DNA of 64,000 nt from an uncultured Allomuricauda sp. (GTDB lineage: Bacteria; Bacteroidota; Bacteroidia; Flavobacteriales; Flavobacteriaceae): NCBI RefSeq assembly GCF_947499585.1, contig NZ_CANMOO010000003.1:62001-126000 (forward strand). The letters are read 5' to 3'. Under the pieces are notes generated by a model that saw only the letters and a list, made by a program, of their open reading frames with translations, did not search any database and had not been told where the DNA came from. The translations under genes were made by a program, and so were the position numbers. This document shows positions 16,863 through 25,856 of the stretch, in pieces. Numbering within the stretch: position 1 is the stretch's first letter; every line of letters begins with the position of its first letter.

Positions 16863-18883
16863 TATGCATCAAAAAGATGGTCCAATATATCCGATTCCAC
16901 CAGATTGGGTAAAGTTACTTTTAAATTGGGAGTTCGTTCCATTTCACGTTTTATGGCAAATAAAGCTTCCTTGTTCCTGGCCCAGCTTCTTCTTGAAATA
17001 CCATTGTTTACATCATAAAACAACATGCTTTTCAATTTACGTGAAGCCTCTTTCGAACCATCCAAGACCATTCCAAACCCCCCATTAATGACCTCGCCCC
17101 AGCCTACACCACCTCCATTGTGTATAGAAACCCAAGTAGCGCCTCTAAAACTATCTCCAATAACATTATGAATGGCCATATCGGCAGTGAACTTGCTACC
17201 ATCGTAAATATTGCTGGTCTCCCTAAAAGGAGAGTCGGTGCCACTAACATCATGATGATCACGTCCCAAGACCACTGGAGCGGAAATATCACCTTTGGAA
17301 ATAGCGGTATTAAAAGCGTCTGCAATCTTGGCTCGGCCTTCGGCATCGGCGTATAAAATTCGAGCTTGCGAACCGACTACCAATTTGTTCTGTTCCGCTT
17401 CTTCAATCCATTTAATATTGTCCTGCATTTGTTGCTGGATTTCTTCAGGGGCTTCAGCCTTGATTTGCTTCATGATTTCCAAAGCGATAGCATCTGTTTT
17501 TTGTAAATCTTCTGGATTTCCAGAAGTACAGACCCATCTAAATGGCCCAAATCCATAATCAAAACACATGGGTCCCAAAATATCTTGAACGTAGGAAGGG
17601 TATCTAAAATCAATATTATTTTCCGCCATTACATCACCACTAGCGCGAGAAACTTCCAATAAAAAAGCATTGCCATAGTCGAAAAAATAGGTGCCCTTTG
17701 CTGTGTGCTTGTTGATAGCGGTAATTTGTCTTCGTAACGATTCCTGTACTTTTTTCTTGAACTCGGTGGGATTTTCGGCCATCATGGTATTAGATTCTTC
17801 AAAGGATAACCCTATAGGGTAATATCCGCCTGCCCATGGATTGTGCAAGGAGGTTTGATCAGAACCCAAGTGGACAAAAACGTCTTCCTCGTAGAATTGT
17901 TCCCAAACTTCTACCACGTTTCCGATATAAGCTAAAGAGACCACTTCATTTTGAGCAATGGCGGTTTTTGTTCTTTGAACAAGTTCATGTATATCGGTCA
18001 ATAACTCATCAACCCAACCTTGTTGATGTCTTTTTTTGGCGGCTTCGGGATTTACTTCTGCACAAACAGTGACACATTCGGCTATGTTTCCTGCTTTGGG
18101 CTGGGCACCGCTCATCCCTCCCAAACCAGCAGTTAAAAATATTTTCCCCTTAGGGGAATCGCCTTTATCCAATACTTTTCTGAAAGCGTTCATCACAGTA
18201 ATTGCCGTTCCATGTACGATGCCTTGAGGGCCAATGTACATAAAGGAGCCTGCTGTCATTTGACCGTATTGAGTAACGCCAAGTGCATTGAATTTTTCCC
18301 AATCATCTGGTTGCGAATAATTGGGAATCATCATGCCATTGGTGACGATTACTCTGGGGGCTTCTTTTGAGGAAGGAAATAACCCCATGGGATGTCCGGA
18401 GTACATATGCAATGTTTGTTCCTCGGTCATCTCAGCAAGATATTTCATGGTCAACAGATACTGCGCCCAGTTTTGAAAGACTGCACCATTACCGCCATAG
18501 GTAATAAGTTCTTCAGGATGTTGTGCCACAGCGGGATCAAGGTTGTTCTGAATCATCAGCATAATTGCAGCAGCCTGCTTCGTTTTGGCCGCGTATTCAG
18601 AGATGGGTCGGGCATAGATTTTATAGTCCGGTTTAAAGCGATGCATGTAGATCCTACTATAATTGTTGAGTTCGCTGGCAAACTCTTTGGCCAATTCTAC
18701 ATGCCAAGCCTTTGGAAAGTATCGTAATGCATTTTGAACGGCCAGTTTTTTCTCTTCTTTTGATAAAATATCTTTTCGCTTGGGAGCTGGATTTCCCATT
18801 TTTGGATACTCTCTTTTTGAAGGAAGATTTTCGGGAATCCCCCTTACTAGCTGCGCTTGAAAATCCGTCAATGTTTTGGTCAT
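16862..18883 (-). CDS. hutU: Urocanate hydratase
   Basis: A 673-aa urocanase that converts urocanate to imidazolonepropionate with NAD+. GLGGMSGAQPKAG is the nucleotide-binding region and LGRDHHDVSGTDSPFRET a strongly conserved active-site stretch. It is over 100 residues longer than the roughly 557-aa proteobacterial form, in the size range of eukaryote-like urocanases. The ATG at 18883 (MTKTLTDFQAQL) is chosen because it follows the hutI stop by one base; an upstream in-frame start at 18910 would overlap hutI. Second enzyme of the pathway. Confidence 0.94.
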   Translation of the reverse strand: MTKTLTDFQAQLVRGIPENLPSKREYPKMGNPAPKRKDILSKEEKKLAVQNALRYFPKAWHVELAKEFASELNNYSRIYMHRFKPDYKIYARPISEYAAKTKQAAAIMLMIQNNLDPAVAQHPEELITYGGNGAVFQNWAQYLLTMKYLAEMTEEQTLHMYSGHPMGLFPSSKEAPRVIVTNGMMIPNYSQPDDWEKFNALGVTQYGQMTAGSFMYIGPQGIVHGTAITVMNAFRKVLDKGDSPKGKIFLTAGLGGMSGAQPKAGNIAECVTVCAEVNPEAAKKRHQQGWVDELLTDIHELVQRTKTAIAQNEVVSLAYIGNVVEVWEQFYEEDVFVHLGSDQTSLHNPWAGGYYPIGLSFEESNTMMAENPTEFKKKVQESLRRQITAINKHTAKGTYFFDYGNAFLLEVSRASGDVMAENNIDFRYPSYVQDILGPMCFDYGFGPFRWVCTSGNPEDLQKTDAIALEIMKQIKAEAPEEIQQQMQDNIKWIEEAEQNKLVVGSQARILYADAEGRAKIADAFNTAISKGDISAPVVLGRDHHDVSGTDSPFRETSNIYDGSKFTADMAIHNVIGDSFRGATWVSIHNGGGVGWGEVINGGFGMVLDGSKEASRKLKSMLFYDVNNGISRRSWARNKEALFAIKREMERTPNLKVTLPNLVESDILDHLFDA

Positions 18884-18884
18884 G

Positions 18885-20120
18885 TTAATCTCTTTCGTAA
18901 ATTTTTTCACCTTTTTTCCAAACAGTACTGGGTTTTAATTGCCCTTGTTGATAGGTGATTTCTTGATAGTTGTCCGTTGGAAAAACACTAAAATCCGCAA
19001 GCATATTTGCTTCTAGAATTCCTCTATCTGCCAAATTCAAAGCAGCACTTGCCCTGAACGTAATCCCGGCCAATACTTCCGCATTTGAGAGCTTTTCAAA
19101 GGTCCCTAGAATACTTGCTTGGGTGAGCAAATGGCCCATTGGTGCCGAACCAGGATTATGGTCGCTTGCAATGGCCAAAGCTCCGCCTGCATCTAATAAC
19201 TTTCGGGCAGGGGTAAAGGCGCATCCTAAACCTAGGGAAGCTCCAGGTAATGCCGTGGAAATAACATTGCTGTTTGCTAATAATTGAATTTCATTCTCGG
19301 TGCTGGCTTCCAAATGGTCTGCGCTTATGGCACCAAAATGTATGGCTATTTCACTTCCGCCAGTAGTAAATTGATCTGCATGCACGGTGATATCAAATCC
19401 CATTGCTTTAGCTTTCTTAAAATAGGGTGCTATCTCTAGTGTAGAAAATGCACTTTCCTCAATAAAAGCATCAATTCGATTACTAAGTCCTTCAGATTTT
19501 AATATTGAGAATAATTGTGAGGCAATCTCCTCTAGATAATTTTTGTCACTGTTCCAATCTTTTGGCTTCATGTGAGCAGCTAAACAAGTTGCTACAAGGT
19601 CTGCTTGTGTTTTTTTATCAGCTTGTTTTATGGCTCTGAGCATTTTAAGCTCCTCATTAATAGAGAGGCCATAACCACTTTTTACCTCTATAGTAGTGGT
19701 GCCATTTTCCAGATGAGTTTTACTTCTTGAGATAATGCCTTCAATCAAATCCTCTTGAGAAGCTTTGCGAGTTTGTGACACGGTGTCCCATATACCGCCT
19801 CCAGCTTTGGCAATTTCCAGATAAGTCTTTCCAGAATTTCTATAAGCATAATCTCTAGCTCGCGAACCACCAAAACAGATATGGGTATGGGAATCTACAA
19901 ACCCCGGAAGGCAAACATGTTGTCCTTCAATATGGTGGGTGTCGACCGCATCGGACTTTAAATCCTCAAAATTACCAACAGCTTTGATTTTTCCTTCGGA
20001 AATAAGAATACCCCCTTGCTCAATGATTACCAATTGCTCATCGGGCAGTGCTCCTTTCAAAGGCAAACCCGACATAGGAAGCAGTTGTGTAAATGGACCT
20101 ATTAATAGTGGTTTGCTCAT
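18885..20120 (-). CDS. hutI: Imidazolonepropionase
   Basis: A 411-aa amidohydrolase-superfamily enzyme that opens the imidazolone ring to give N-formimidoyl-glutamate. The metal motif His-x-His is in PGFVDSHTHICFGG, and a further His pair is in FDITVHADQFT; SDHNPGSAP and MLADFSVFPTD near the end are typical. It lies 3 bases after the hutH stop and 1 base before hutU, so it is fully inside the operon. It is the third enzyme although second in gene order. Confidence 0.94.
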   Translation of the reverse strand: MSKPLLIGPFTQLLPMSGLPLKGALPDEQLVIIEQGGILISEGKIKAVGNFEDLKSDAVDTHHIEGQHVCLPGFVDSHTHICFGGSRARDYAYRNSGKTYLEIAKAGGGIWDTVSQTRKASQEDLIEGIISRSKTHLENGTTTIEVKSGYGLSINEELKMLRAIKQADKKTQADLVATCLAAHMKPKDWNSDKNYLEEIASQLFSILKSEGLSNRIDAFIEESAFSTLEIAPYFKKAKAMGFDITVHADQFTTGGSEIAIHFGAISADHLEASTENEIQLLANSNVISTALPGASLGLGCAFTPARKLLDAGGALAIASDHNPGSAPMGHLLTQASILGTFEKLSNAEVLAGITFRASAALNLADRGILEANMLADFSVFPTDNYQEITYQQGQLKPSTVWKKGEKIYERD

Positions 20121-20123
20121 GTG

Positions 20124-21701
20124 TTAGTATGTTTCAAATTCTTCCAGATAAGGAGCGTTCCATTGAAGGTTTTTTGCTGCCATGGTTTGTTCTACCAGTG
20201 CAATAATTTCACCTTTTTGGATGACCTCTATTCCTTTTTCAATATCATCGGCAAAAACACGATCGCTATCTGCAAAGGGAACTTTGGTTCTTATGAATTT
20301 ATGAATTTCATCCAATACAATACCTGATTTTAAAGGTTTTCTAAATTCGAAGGCTTGAGCGGCGGTTAACAGCTCAATGGCCAATATCTTTTCAACATTT
20401 TCAATAATCTGAAGTGCTTTTCTCCCACTTATTGATCCCATGCTTACATGATCTTCTTGTCCTAAAGAGGTTGGGATACTATCCGCGCTCGCCGGAAAAC
20501 ATAGACTTTTATTTTCACTGGCCAATGCTGCTGTAGTGTACTGTAAAATCATGTATCCAGAGTTGATTCCAGTATCTCCCATCAATAATTTAGGCACTCC
20601 TGGACTATTCCCCTCTAACGCCAAATAAATTCTTCGGTCCGAAATGCTCCCTAATTCTGAAGCTGCCAGTGCGGCGTAGTCCAAAGCCATGGCCAAGGGC
20701 TGTCCGTGAAAATTACCTCCACTTATGGTCAACTCATCATTGATGATTACCGGATTGTCAGTAACAGAATTAAGTTCCACCTCTAACAGTTCTTTTAAGT
20801 GCAGCCATGTATTCCTAGATGCACCGTGTACTTGAGGCATGCAACGAAGCGAGTAAGGATCTTGAACGCGTTCACAGTCGATATGGTCTTCCAAAATTTC
20901 GGAACCTTGGAGCAGTGTTCGTATTCTTCCGGCCACATGTTGGTTTCCTTTAAAAGGGCGAAGTGTATGCAGTTCTTCGTGAAAAGGTTTCATAGAGCCT
21001 TGAAGTCCTTCCAGCATCATAGCTCCAATAATATCGGCATGTCTTAGGCAATACTGTAGTTTTTGTAGGACCAATATGCCGTGTGCAGCAATGAATTGTG
21101 TGCCGTTGATGAGCGCTAAACCTTCCTTTGGACCAAGTTCCAAAGATTGAAGTCCGGTTTTCTTAAATAGCTGATCTGTAATAATGGTTTCTCCTTTATA
21201 ATTTACTTTGCCTAGCCCGATTAAGGGAAGAAATAAATGGGAGAGGGGAGCCAAATCACCAGAAGCCCCTACTGAACCTTGTGACGGAACCACAGGAATA
21301 GCATCATGCTCCAAATGCCAGAGCATTCGATTAATTGTGGCAATTGCGATACCCGAATATCCTTTGGCAAGGGCATGGATTTTTAAGATAAGCATTAGTT
21401 TGGCAAGTTCTTCGGATATGGGTTTTCCCACTCCAACACTATGACTTTGTAAAATATTGGATTGAAGAATTTTAGTATCCTCCTTGGAAATCTTGGTATT
21501 GCACAAAGGTCCGAAGCCCGTATTTATACCATAAACGGTGTCACCTTTGGCAACAATGTTTTGAACGCGAAGGTTGCTTACCTCAATTTTCTTGATATAA
21601 TCTTCTGACATAATTCCTTTGACCGAACCCTTTGCAATGCCTATGGCGATACTTGCAGTTAGATGATGTTCGCCAAAATGAAATGTTTTGGGTAGTTGCA
21701 T
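20124..21701 (-). CDS. hutH: Histidine ammonia-lyase
   Basis: A 525-aa lyase that removes ammonia from L-histidine to give urocanate. A146-S147-G148 in SQGSVGASGDLAPL forms the MIO electrophilic cofactor. YGINTGFGPLCNTKI is the conserved N-terminal active-site segment. An in-frame upstream Met at 21752 overlaps the promoter, so the ATG at 21701 is used. It is first in the operon, with a divergent LysR gene upstream and two palindromes between them. Confidence 0.95.
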   Translation of the reverse strand: MQLPKTFHFGEHHLTASIAIGIAKGSVKGIMSEDYIKKIEVSNLRVQNIVAKGDTVYGINTGFGPLCNTKISKEDTKILQSNILQSHSVGVGKPISEELAKLMLILKIHALAKGYSGIAIATINRMLWHLEHDAIPVVPSQGSVGASGDLAPLSHLFLPLIGLGKVNYKGETIITDQLFKKTGLQSLELGPKEGLALINGTQFIAAHGILVLQKLQYCLRHADIIGAMMLEGLQGSMKPFHEELHTLRPFKGNQHVAGRIRTLLQGSEILEDHIDCERVQDPYSLRCMPQVHGASRNTWLHLKELLEVELNSVTDNPVIINDELTISGGNFHGQPLAMALDYAALAASELGSISDRRIYLALEGNSPGVPKLLMGDTGINSGYMILQYTTAALASENKSLCFPASADSIPTSLGQEDHVSMGSISGRKALQIIENVEKILAIELLTAAQAFEFRKPLKSGIVLDEIHKFIRTKVPFADSDRVFADDIEKGIEVIQKGEIIALVEQTMAAKNLQWNAPYLEEFETY

Positions 21702-21720
21702 ATGTATAATTTGAGATTTA

Positions 21721-21752
21721 TAAAGATACCATGTATCATTAATAATTACCAA
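21721..21752 (-). promoter_or_regulatory. Promoter of the hutHIUG operon
   Basis: On the minus strand TTG (21752-21750), 21 bases, then TATCTTTA (21728-21721), one base from the TAnnTTTG consensus. It is about 20 bases before the hutH start. The GATAC-CAT-GTATC palindrome at 21725-21737 overlaps its -7 element. Confidence 0.6.
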
Positions 21753-21770
21753 TACTTATTTTTGTAGTAT
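21725..21770. promoter_or_regulatory. Two palindromes, probable LysR-type regulator sites
   Basis: GATAC-CAT-GTATC (21725-21737) is a perfect short palindrome on the hut promoter. ATAC-N11-GTAT (21752-21755 with 21767-21770) is the classic T-N11-A spacing of LysR-family sites, between the two divergent genes. Together they fit a recognition site plus an activation site for the neighbouring regulator. Confidence 0.55.
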
Positions 21771-21779
21771 TTAATAACT

Positions 21780-22667
21780 ATGAATTATCAGATAGAATTA
21801 CGACATTTCATTTATTTTTTGGCTGTGGCCGAAGAATTGCACTATAGAAAGGCAGCAGAAAAGCTGTTTATATCCCAACCCGGACTAAGTACGCAAATCA
21901 AGCAGATGGAAGGAATTCTCCAAACCCAACTTTTTATTAGAGATAAGAAAAAAGTTAGGTTAACACCAGCTGGAGCATTTTTAAAAGGGGAAGTAGAGTT
22001 TATACTGAACCATTTGGAGCAGACCAAAAAACAATTAAAACTTATTGGTGAGGGGCATTTGGGTGAAATTAGAATTGGGTTTTTAGGTTCCGCAATGCAG
22101 AATGTAATACCAAATTTATTGCTGGATTTAAAGGAAAAATTCCCTTTCATACATACCAGTCTTGAAGAACTTTCAAACAGAGCTCAGATAAGTGCTATTC
22201 TAAGGGACAAATTGGATTTGGGGTTTGTGCGGTTATCAAGAGTGCCAAAAGGGCTGAAATTGAAACCTGTTTTTGAAGATACCTTTTCGTTGGTTTTGCC
22301 AGCGGACCATATATTGAATGAGAAAGATTTTAAAAGCATTAATCAAGTCGCTACGGATGATTTTATCCTATTCTCACAGGATTATAGCCCTCAATATTAT
22401 GATACTGTTCTAAGCATTTGCGAAGATGCTGGTTTTTCACCCAATGTTTCCCATAAATCGGTACATGCTCAAACTGTTTTTAAATTGGTGGAAAATAAAT
22501 TAGGCATTGCAATAGTGCCCACTGCGTTGCAATACGGTTTTCAAATGAAAGTAAAATTCATCGAACTCAAAAAGATTAAACAACGGGCTATTTTATCTAT
22601 GGTCTGGAAAGAGGACAACCGAAATCCAGTACTACAAAATTGTATTGATTTACTTTTAAAACTATAG
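21780..22667 (+). CDS. LysR-family transcriptional regulator, probable hut regulator
   Basis: A 295-aa LysR protein: winged helix-turn-helix at residues 1-62 (LHYRKAAEKLFISQPGLSTQIKQME) and a co-inducer binding domain after about 90 (GEIRIGFLGSAMQNVIPNLL). Divergent from hutH, with LysR-like palindromes in the 78-base gap, it probably controls the hut operon in response to urocanate or histidine. This is inference from position; bacterial hut regulators are more often of other families. A TATTTTTG element at 21757-21764 may be its own -7 box. Confidence 0.88.
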   Translation: MNYQIELRHFIYFLAVAEELHYRKAAEKLFISQPGLSTQIKQMEGILQTQLFIRDKKKVRLTPAGAFLKGEVEFILNHLEQTKKQLKLIGEGHLGEIRIGFLGSAMQNVIPNLLLDLKEKFPFIHTSLEELSNRAQISAILRDKLDLGFVRLSRVPKGLKLKPVFEDTFSLVLPADHILNEKDFKSINQVATDDFILFSQDYSPQYYDTVLSICEDAGFSPNVSHKSVHAQTVFKLVENKLGIAIVPTALQYGFQMKVKFIELKKIKQRAILSMVWKEDNRNPVLQNCIDLLLKL

Positions 22668-22715
22668 CATAAAAATTTTCCAAAGTGTAACTTTGAAAAG
22701 CTTAAAATATAGACT

Positions 22716-23270
22716 ATGGCATTTGATATAATTAAGAAAAGACGAAGTGTTTTTCCCGCTCAATATAATGATAAGCCCATCTCAAAAGAAACCATTGAGG
22801 AGTTGTTGGAAGCAGCCAACTGGGCACCTACCCATAAAAAGACCGAACCTTGGCGATTTAAGGTATTGATGGGCGCAAAAAAAGAAGCTTTGGGAAAATT
22901 TATGTCGGATAAATACCAAGAAGTAGATTCCAAACCCAAGCAAGTCAAAATTAAAAAACTACAAGATAATCCTGCTCGTTCAGGAGCAGTAATTGCCATT
23001 TGTATGCAACGTGATTCAAATGAATGCATACCCGAGTGGGAAGAATTGGCAGCTACGGCGATGGCAGTGCAAAATATGTGGCTTTGCTGCACGGAAATGG
23101 GAATTGGATGTTATTGGAGTTCTCCTGGTTTGATAAAATACATAGATGAGTTTTTCAATCTTAATGAAGGCGAGAAATGTCTTGGATTCCTATATATGGG
23201 GTATTATGATAATCCGGTAGAACCATCAACAAGAACTCCTATTGAAGAAAAAGTAGAATGGTTTGATTAA
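22716..23270 (+). CDS. Nitroreductase family protein
   Basis: A 184-aa FMN-dependent nitroreductase-like protein. IKKRRSVFPAQYNDKPI and EAANWAPTHKKTEPWRFKV are the FMN-binding parts and GIGCYWSSPG lies in the later half. It matches the short YdjA-like branch that reduces quinones or nitro compounds with NAD(P)H; the natural substrate is unknown. A TAACTTTG -7-like element is at 22688-22695. It ends 4 bases inside the convergent DUF456 gene. Confidence 0.88.
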   Translation: MAFDIIKKRRSVFPAQYNDKPISKETIEELLEAANWAPTHKKTEPWRFKVLMGAKKEALGKFMSDKYQEVDSKPKQVKIKKLQDNPARSGAVIAICMQRDSNECIPEWEELAATAMAVQNMWLCCTEMGIGCYWSSPGLIKYIDEFFNLNEGEKCLGFLYMGYYDNPVEPSTRTPIEEKVEWFD

Positions 23271-23773
23271 CTAAAGGTGAACAGTTCCGAGCCGTATTCA
23301 ATGGCTTTCCAAAAAAACAAAACTGCATAAAAAACCGTTACCAAAATTTTTAAAAACGTACCTGTCAAAAAGCCCAAAAAAGACCCAAAAGCAGCTTTTA
23401 AAGCTCTTTTTTGATCTATGTTGTTTGAGAGTTCGCCAATAAAAGCACCTAGAAAGGCTCCAATAATAAAACCTCCCGGAATAGGTAAGAACAAACCTAT
23501 TAAAAGTCCAATGATTGTCCCCCACATACCCGCTTTACTGCCGCCAAATTTTTTAGTCCCCATGGCTGGAATCACATAATCCATTACCGTAATCAGTAGC
23601 GCAAAAAAGAGCGTTATACCCAGCATCCACCAATCATCTGGAACAGCTTTGGTCAAATACAACAGCAACAATCCTAGCCAACTTACCGGTGGACCGGGTA
23701 ACACAGGTAGAAAACTACCCAAAATACCTACTAGCATTAATATAAACCCTAAAACAAGTAAAGCAATGTCCAT
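23267..23773 (-). CDS. DUF456 membrane protein
   Basis: A 168-aa protein with about five hydrophobic segments and the glycine-rich DUF456 pattern (LPVLPGPPVSWLGLLLLYL; FGGSKAGMWGTIIGLLIGLF; GAFLGAFIGEL). It is an inner-membrane protein of unknown function. The ATG at 23773 is used; the longer frame would start at a TTG (23797) lying inside a TAAATTTG -7 box (23795-23802, minus strand). It converges on the nitroreductase gene with a 4-base overlap. Confidence 0.87.
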   Translation of the reverse strand: MDIALLVLGFILMLVGILGSFLPVLPGPPVSWLGLLLLYLTKAVPDDWWMLGITLFFALLITVMDYVIPAMGTKKFGGSKAGMWGTIIGLLIGLFLPIPGGFIIGAFLGAFIGELSNNIDQKRALKAAFGSFLGFLTGTFLKILVTVFYAVLFFWKAIEYGSELFTFS

Positions 23774-23855
23774 TTTTTGGTTTTGACTATAAGACAAATT
23801 TAGTAATGAAATGTTACAAGTCTATTCTAAAAACCGAGTTTAGATTATTTTATTG

Positions 23856-23923
23856 AACTAAAAAAATAGTTTAAACTAAAAATTTAGTTATATTTGTTTT
23901 GGGTTATAACTAAAAACTTAGTT
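23856..23923 (+). promoter_or_regulatory. Three 16-bp palindromic operators for the BlaI-type repressor
   Basis: AACTA-N6-TAGTT (23856-23871), AACTAAA-AA-TTTAGTT (23874-23889) and AACTAA-AAAC-TTAGTT (23908-23923) are near-identical half-sites with the same 16-bp span. A TATATTTG -7 element (23889-23896) lies between the second and third, and the third ends two bases before the blaI start. The layout suggests tight self-repression. Confidence 0.72.
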
Positions 23924-23925
23924 AA

Positions 23926-24291
23926 ATGATGAAGCAATTGACAAAAGCAGAAGAGGAGGTAATGCATATTTTGTGGAAACTCGAAAAATGCAATGTCGCG
24001 GCAGTTCTAGAGGAACTACCAGAACCAAAGCCAGCATATAACACAATTTCTACCATTGTTCGCATATTGGAAGACAAGGGTTTTGTAAATCACGAGAAGG
24101 TAGGGAAAGGACATATCTATTTTCCATTGATTAAAAAATCGGACTATAGTAACCAGTCCATCAACAAACTAATGGAAGGTTATTTTCAAGGATCATTTAA
24201 AAGTATGGTATCCTTTTTTATGAAGAAAAATGACATTAGCCTTAGTGAATTAGAGAGTATTATGGACCAAATAAAAGAAGAGGAAGAATGA
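23926..24291 (+). CDS. BlaI/MecI-family repressor
   Basis: A 121-aa winged-helix repressor (LTKAEEEVMHILWKLEKCNV, then AYNTISTIVRILEDKGFV), the family that controls beta-lactamase or peptidase genes and is inactivated by cleavage when the partner sensor is triggered. Directly behind it, overlapping by 4 bases, is an M56 membrane peptidase, the standard BlaI-BlaR1 pairing. Three palindromes in front of the gene fit its own binding sites. No beta-lactamase gene is nearby, so the target may be envelope homeostasis rather than drug resistance. Confidence 0.92.
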   Translation: MMKQLTKAEEEVMHILWKLEKCNVAAVLEELPEPKPAYNTISTIVRILEDKGFVNHEKVGKGHIYFPLIKKSDYSNQSINKLMEGYFQGSFKSMVSFFMKKNDISLSELESIMDQIKEEEE

Positions 24292-25733
24292 TACAGTATG
24301 TTTTAGAAAGTTTGGTCTTTCAGTTAATCTTTTTATTGACGTATGATTTGTTCTTGAAAAAAGAAACTTTTTTTCAATGGAATCGGATTTACCTTATAGG
24401 GACATTTACACTTTCTTTGATACTCCCTTGGATAAGAATTGAAGCGCTTCAAGCCTTGGTTCCAAATGAGTTAATAGCGTATCCCTCTTTTTTATGGCAA
24501 TTAGATGAAATTACGGTGTATAGCAAAAATAATAACGAAGGCTTTTTTGAATCCATTTCTTGGGAGCATATGGTGTTTGGGATTGGTGTGTTGGTGATGT
24601 GTTGCTGGTTTTCAATCAAACTTTTCCAAATCCTTAGATTAAAGCATAAAGGGGTCGTCCATTACCATAAAGATTATACCAAGATAGTAGTTCCAAAAAG
24701 TGAAACAGCTTTTTCATTTTTCCGAAATATTTTTTTAGGTCAGGATATTAAACAAGATAAGCAGCGGCAAATTATAGCCCATGAGTTGGTACATGTAAGA
24801 CAGCTACATACTATCGACCTTATCTTTTTTGAGCTAATGCACATAATGTTTTGGTTCAATCCTTTGGTTTTTGTATATCAAAAAAGAGCTTCGGAACTGC
24901 ATGAGTTTATTGCGGATTCTGAGGTTTCCAAGGGAAATAAAAAAGAACAATATCAATTATTGTTATCGGATGTATTTCAAACTCAAAATATCAGTTTTGT
25001 CAATCAATTTTTTAAAAAATCATTAATCAAAAAACGAATAGTCATGTTACAAAAAGAAAAATCAGGAAAAATCTATCGGCTTAAATATCTTTTATTATTG
25101 CCTGTTACAGTTAGTATGTTGTTATATACTTCATGTGAAGATGTTGAAAATGAAAAAGGTAGAATTGTAAGTTCAATTCGACAAGATAATAATGAATCCT
25201 TTCTTGTTGTTAACGACTTAAATAATATGTCAGAAAGTGAAAAGAATATACAACAAAGGCTAATTGATGAACTAATTGAATTAAAGTCAGCGCAAACTTT
25301 GATGGTAGAAGATGGTAGCAATTCAATAAAACTTCATATTGATGAGGGCGAAATAAAGAAAATGGAGGTACAGAAAAGTTCTGCAAATTCAGTTCCTTTT
25401 GGTAAAGTTCCAGATGTACCGATATTCAGAGGGTGTGAAGGTGCTACAGATACAAGATCATGTTTTATGGAAAAAATGCAGGAGCATATCAAAAAGCATT
25501 TCTATTATCCCAAAGAAGCCCAGGACAAAGGTCTTGAAGGTAGGGTAAACGTTATTTTCACAATTACTGAAGAAGGTTTTATCAAAGACATAAAAACTAA
25601 GGGGCCTGATAAAATACTGGAAGACGTGGTGGTGGATATCATTTCAAAATTACCAAGAATGCAGCCTGGGAAGCATAATGGGGAAAACATAAGTGTTCCT
25701 TTCTCAATACCGATCATTTTTGAGTTAGACTAA
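24288..25733 (+). CDS. M56-family membrane metallopeptidase with TonB C-terminal domain
   Basis: A 481-aa protein. The N-terminal half has several membrane helices and the zinc motif H165-E-L-V-H169 (AHELVHVRQLHTID) of BlaR1/MecR1 peptidases. A fourth helix near 270-280 (LLLLPVTVSMLLYTSC) leads outside. The C-terminus (about 400-481; YPKEAQDKGLEGRVNVIFTI) is a TonB C-terminal domain rather than the penicillin-binding sensor of true BlaR1. This M56-TonB type is common in Bacteroidetes. It probably senses the periplasm and destroys the BlaI repressor; the ligand is unknown. Confidence 0.9.
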   Translation: MIQYVLESLVFQLIFLLTYDLFLKKETFFQWNRIYLIGTFTLSLILPWIRIEALQALVPNELIAYPSFLWQLDEITVYSKNNNEGFFESISWEHMVFGIGVLVMCCWFSIKLFQILRLKHKGVVHYHKDYTKIVVPKSETAFSFFRNIFLGQDIKQDKQRQIIAHELVHVRQLHTIDLIFFELMHIMFWFNPLVFVYQKRASELHEFIADSEVSKGNKKEQYQLLLSDVFQTQNISFVNQFFKKSLIKKRIVMLQKEKSGKIYRLKYLLLLPVTVSMLLYTSCEDVENEKGRIVSSIRQDNNESFLVVNDLNNMSESEKNIQQRLIDELIELKSAQTLMVEDGSNSIKLHIDEGEIKKMEVQKSSANSVPFGKVPDVPIFRGCEGATDTRSCFMEKMQEHIKKHFYYPKEAQDKGLEGRVNVIFTITEEGFIKDIKTKGPDKILEDVVVDIISKLPRMQPGKHNGENISVPFSIPIIFELD

Positions 25734-25756
25734 ATAGGTCATTTTCTGTTGATTTG

Positions 25757-25786
25757 ATAGCTTGGGATATCCTGAGCTATTTTTTT
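25757..25786 (+). terminator. Terminator after the BlaI/M56 operon
   Basis: ATAGCT, two G-T pairs and GG pair with CC and AGCTAT around an ATAT loop (25757-25780), followed by seven Ts ending at 25786. It closes the blaI-M56 unit before the next lipoprotein gene. Confidence 0.78.
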
Positions 25787-25856
25787 AATTATAACCCAAA
25801 GGACTTTGGAGTACTTAATCAAAAAATTGTAATTTCAGCCAAATATTAGGGGCTGT

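Noticed and set aside
24288..25733. Beta-lactam resistance sensor BlaR1
   Set aside because: The C-terminal penicillin-binding sensor is replaced by a TonB domain and no beta-lactamase gene is linked.
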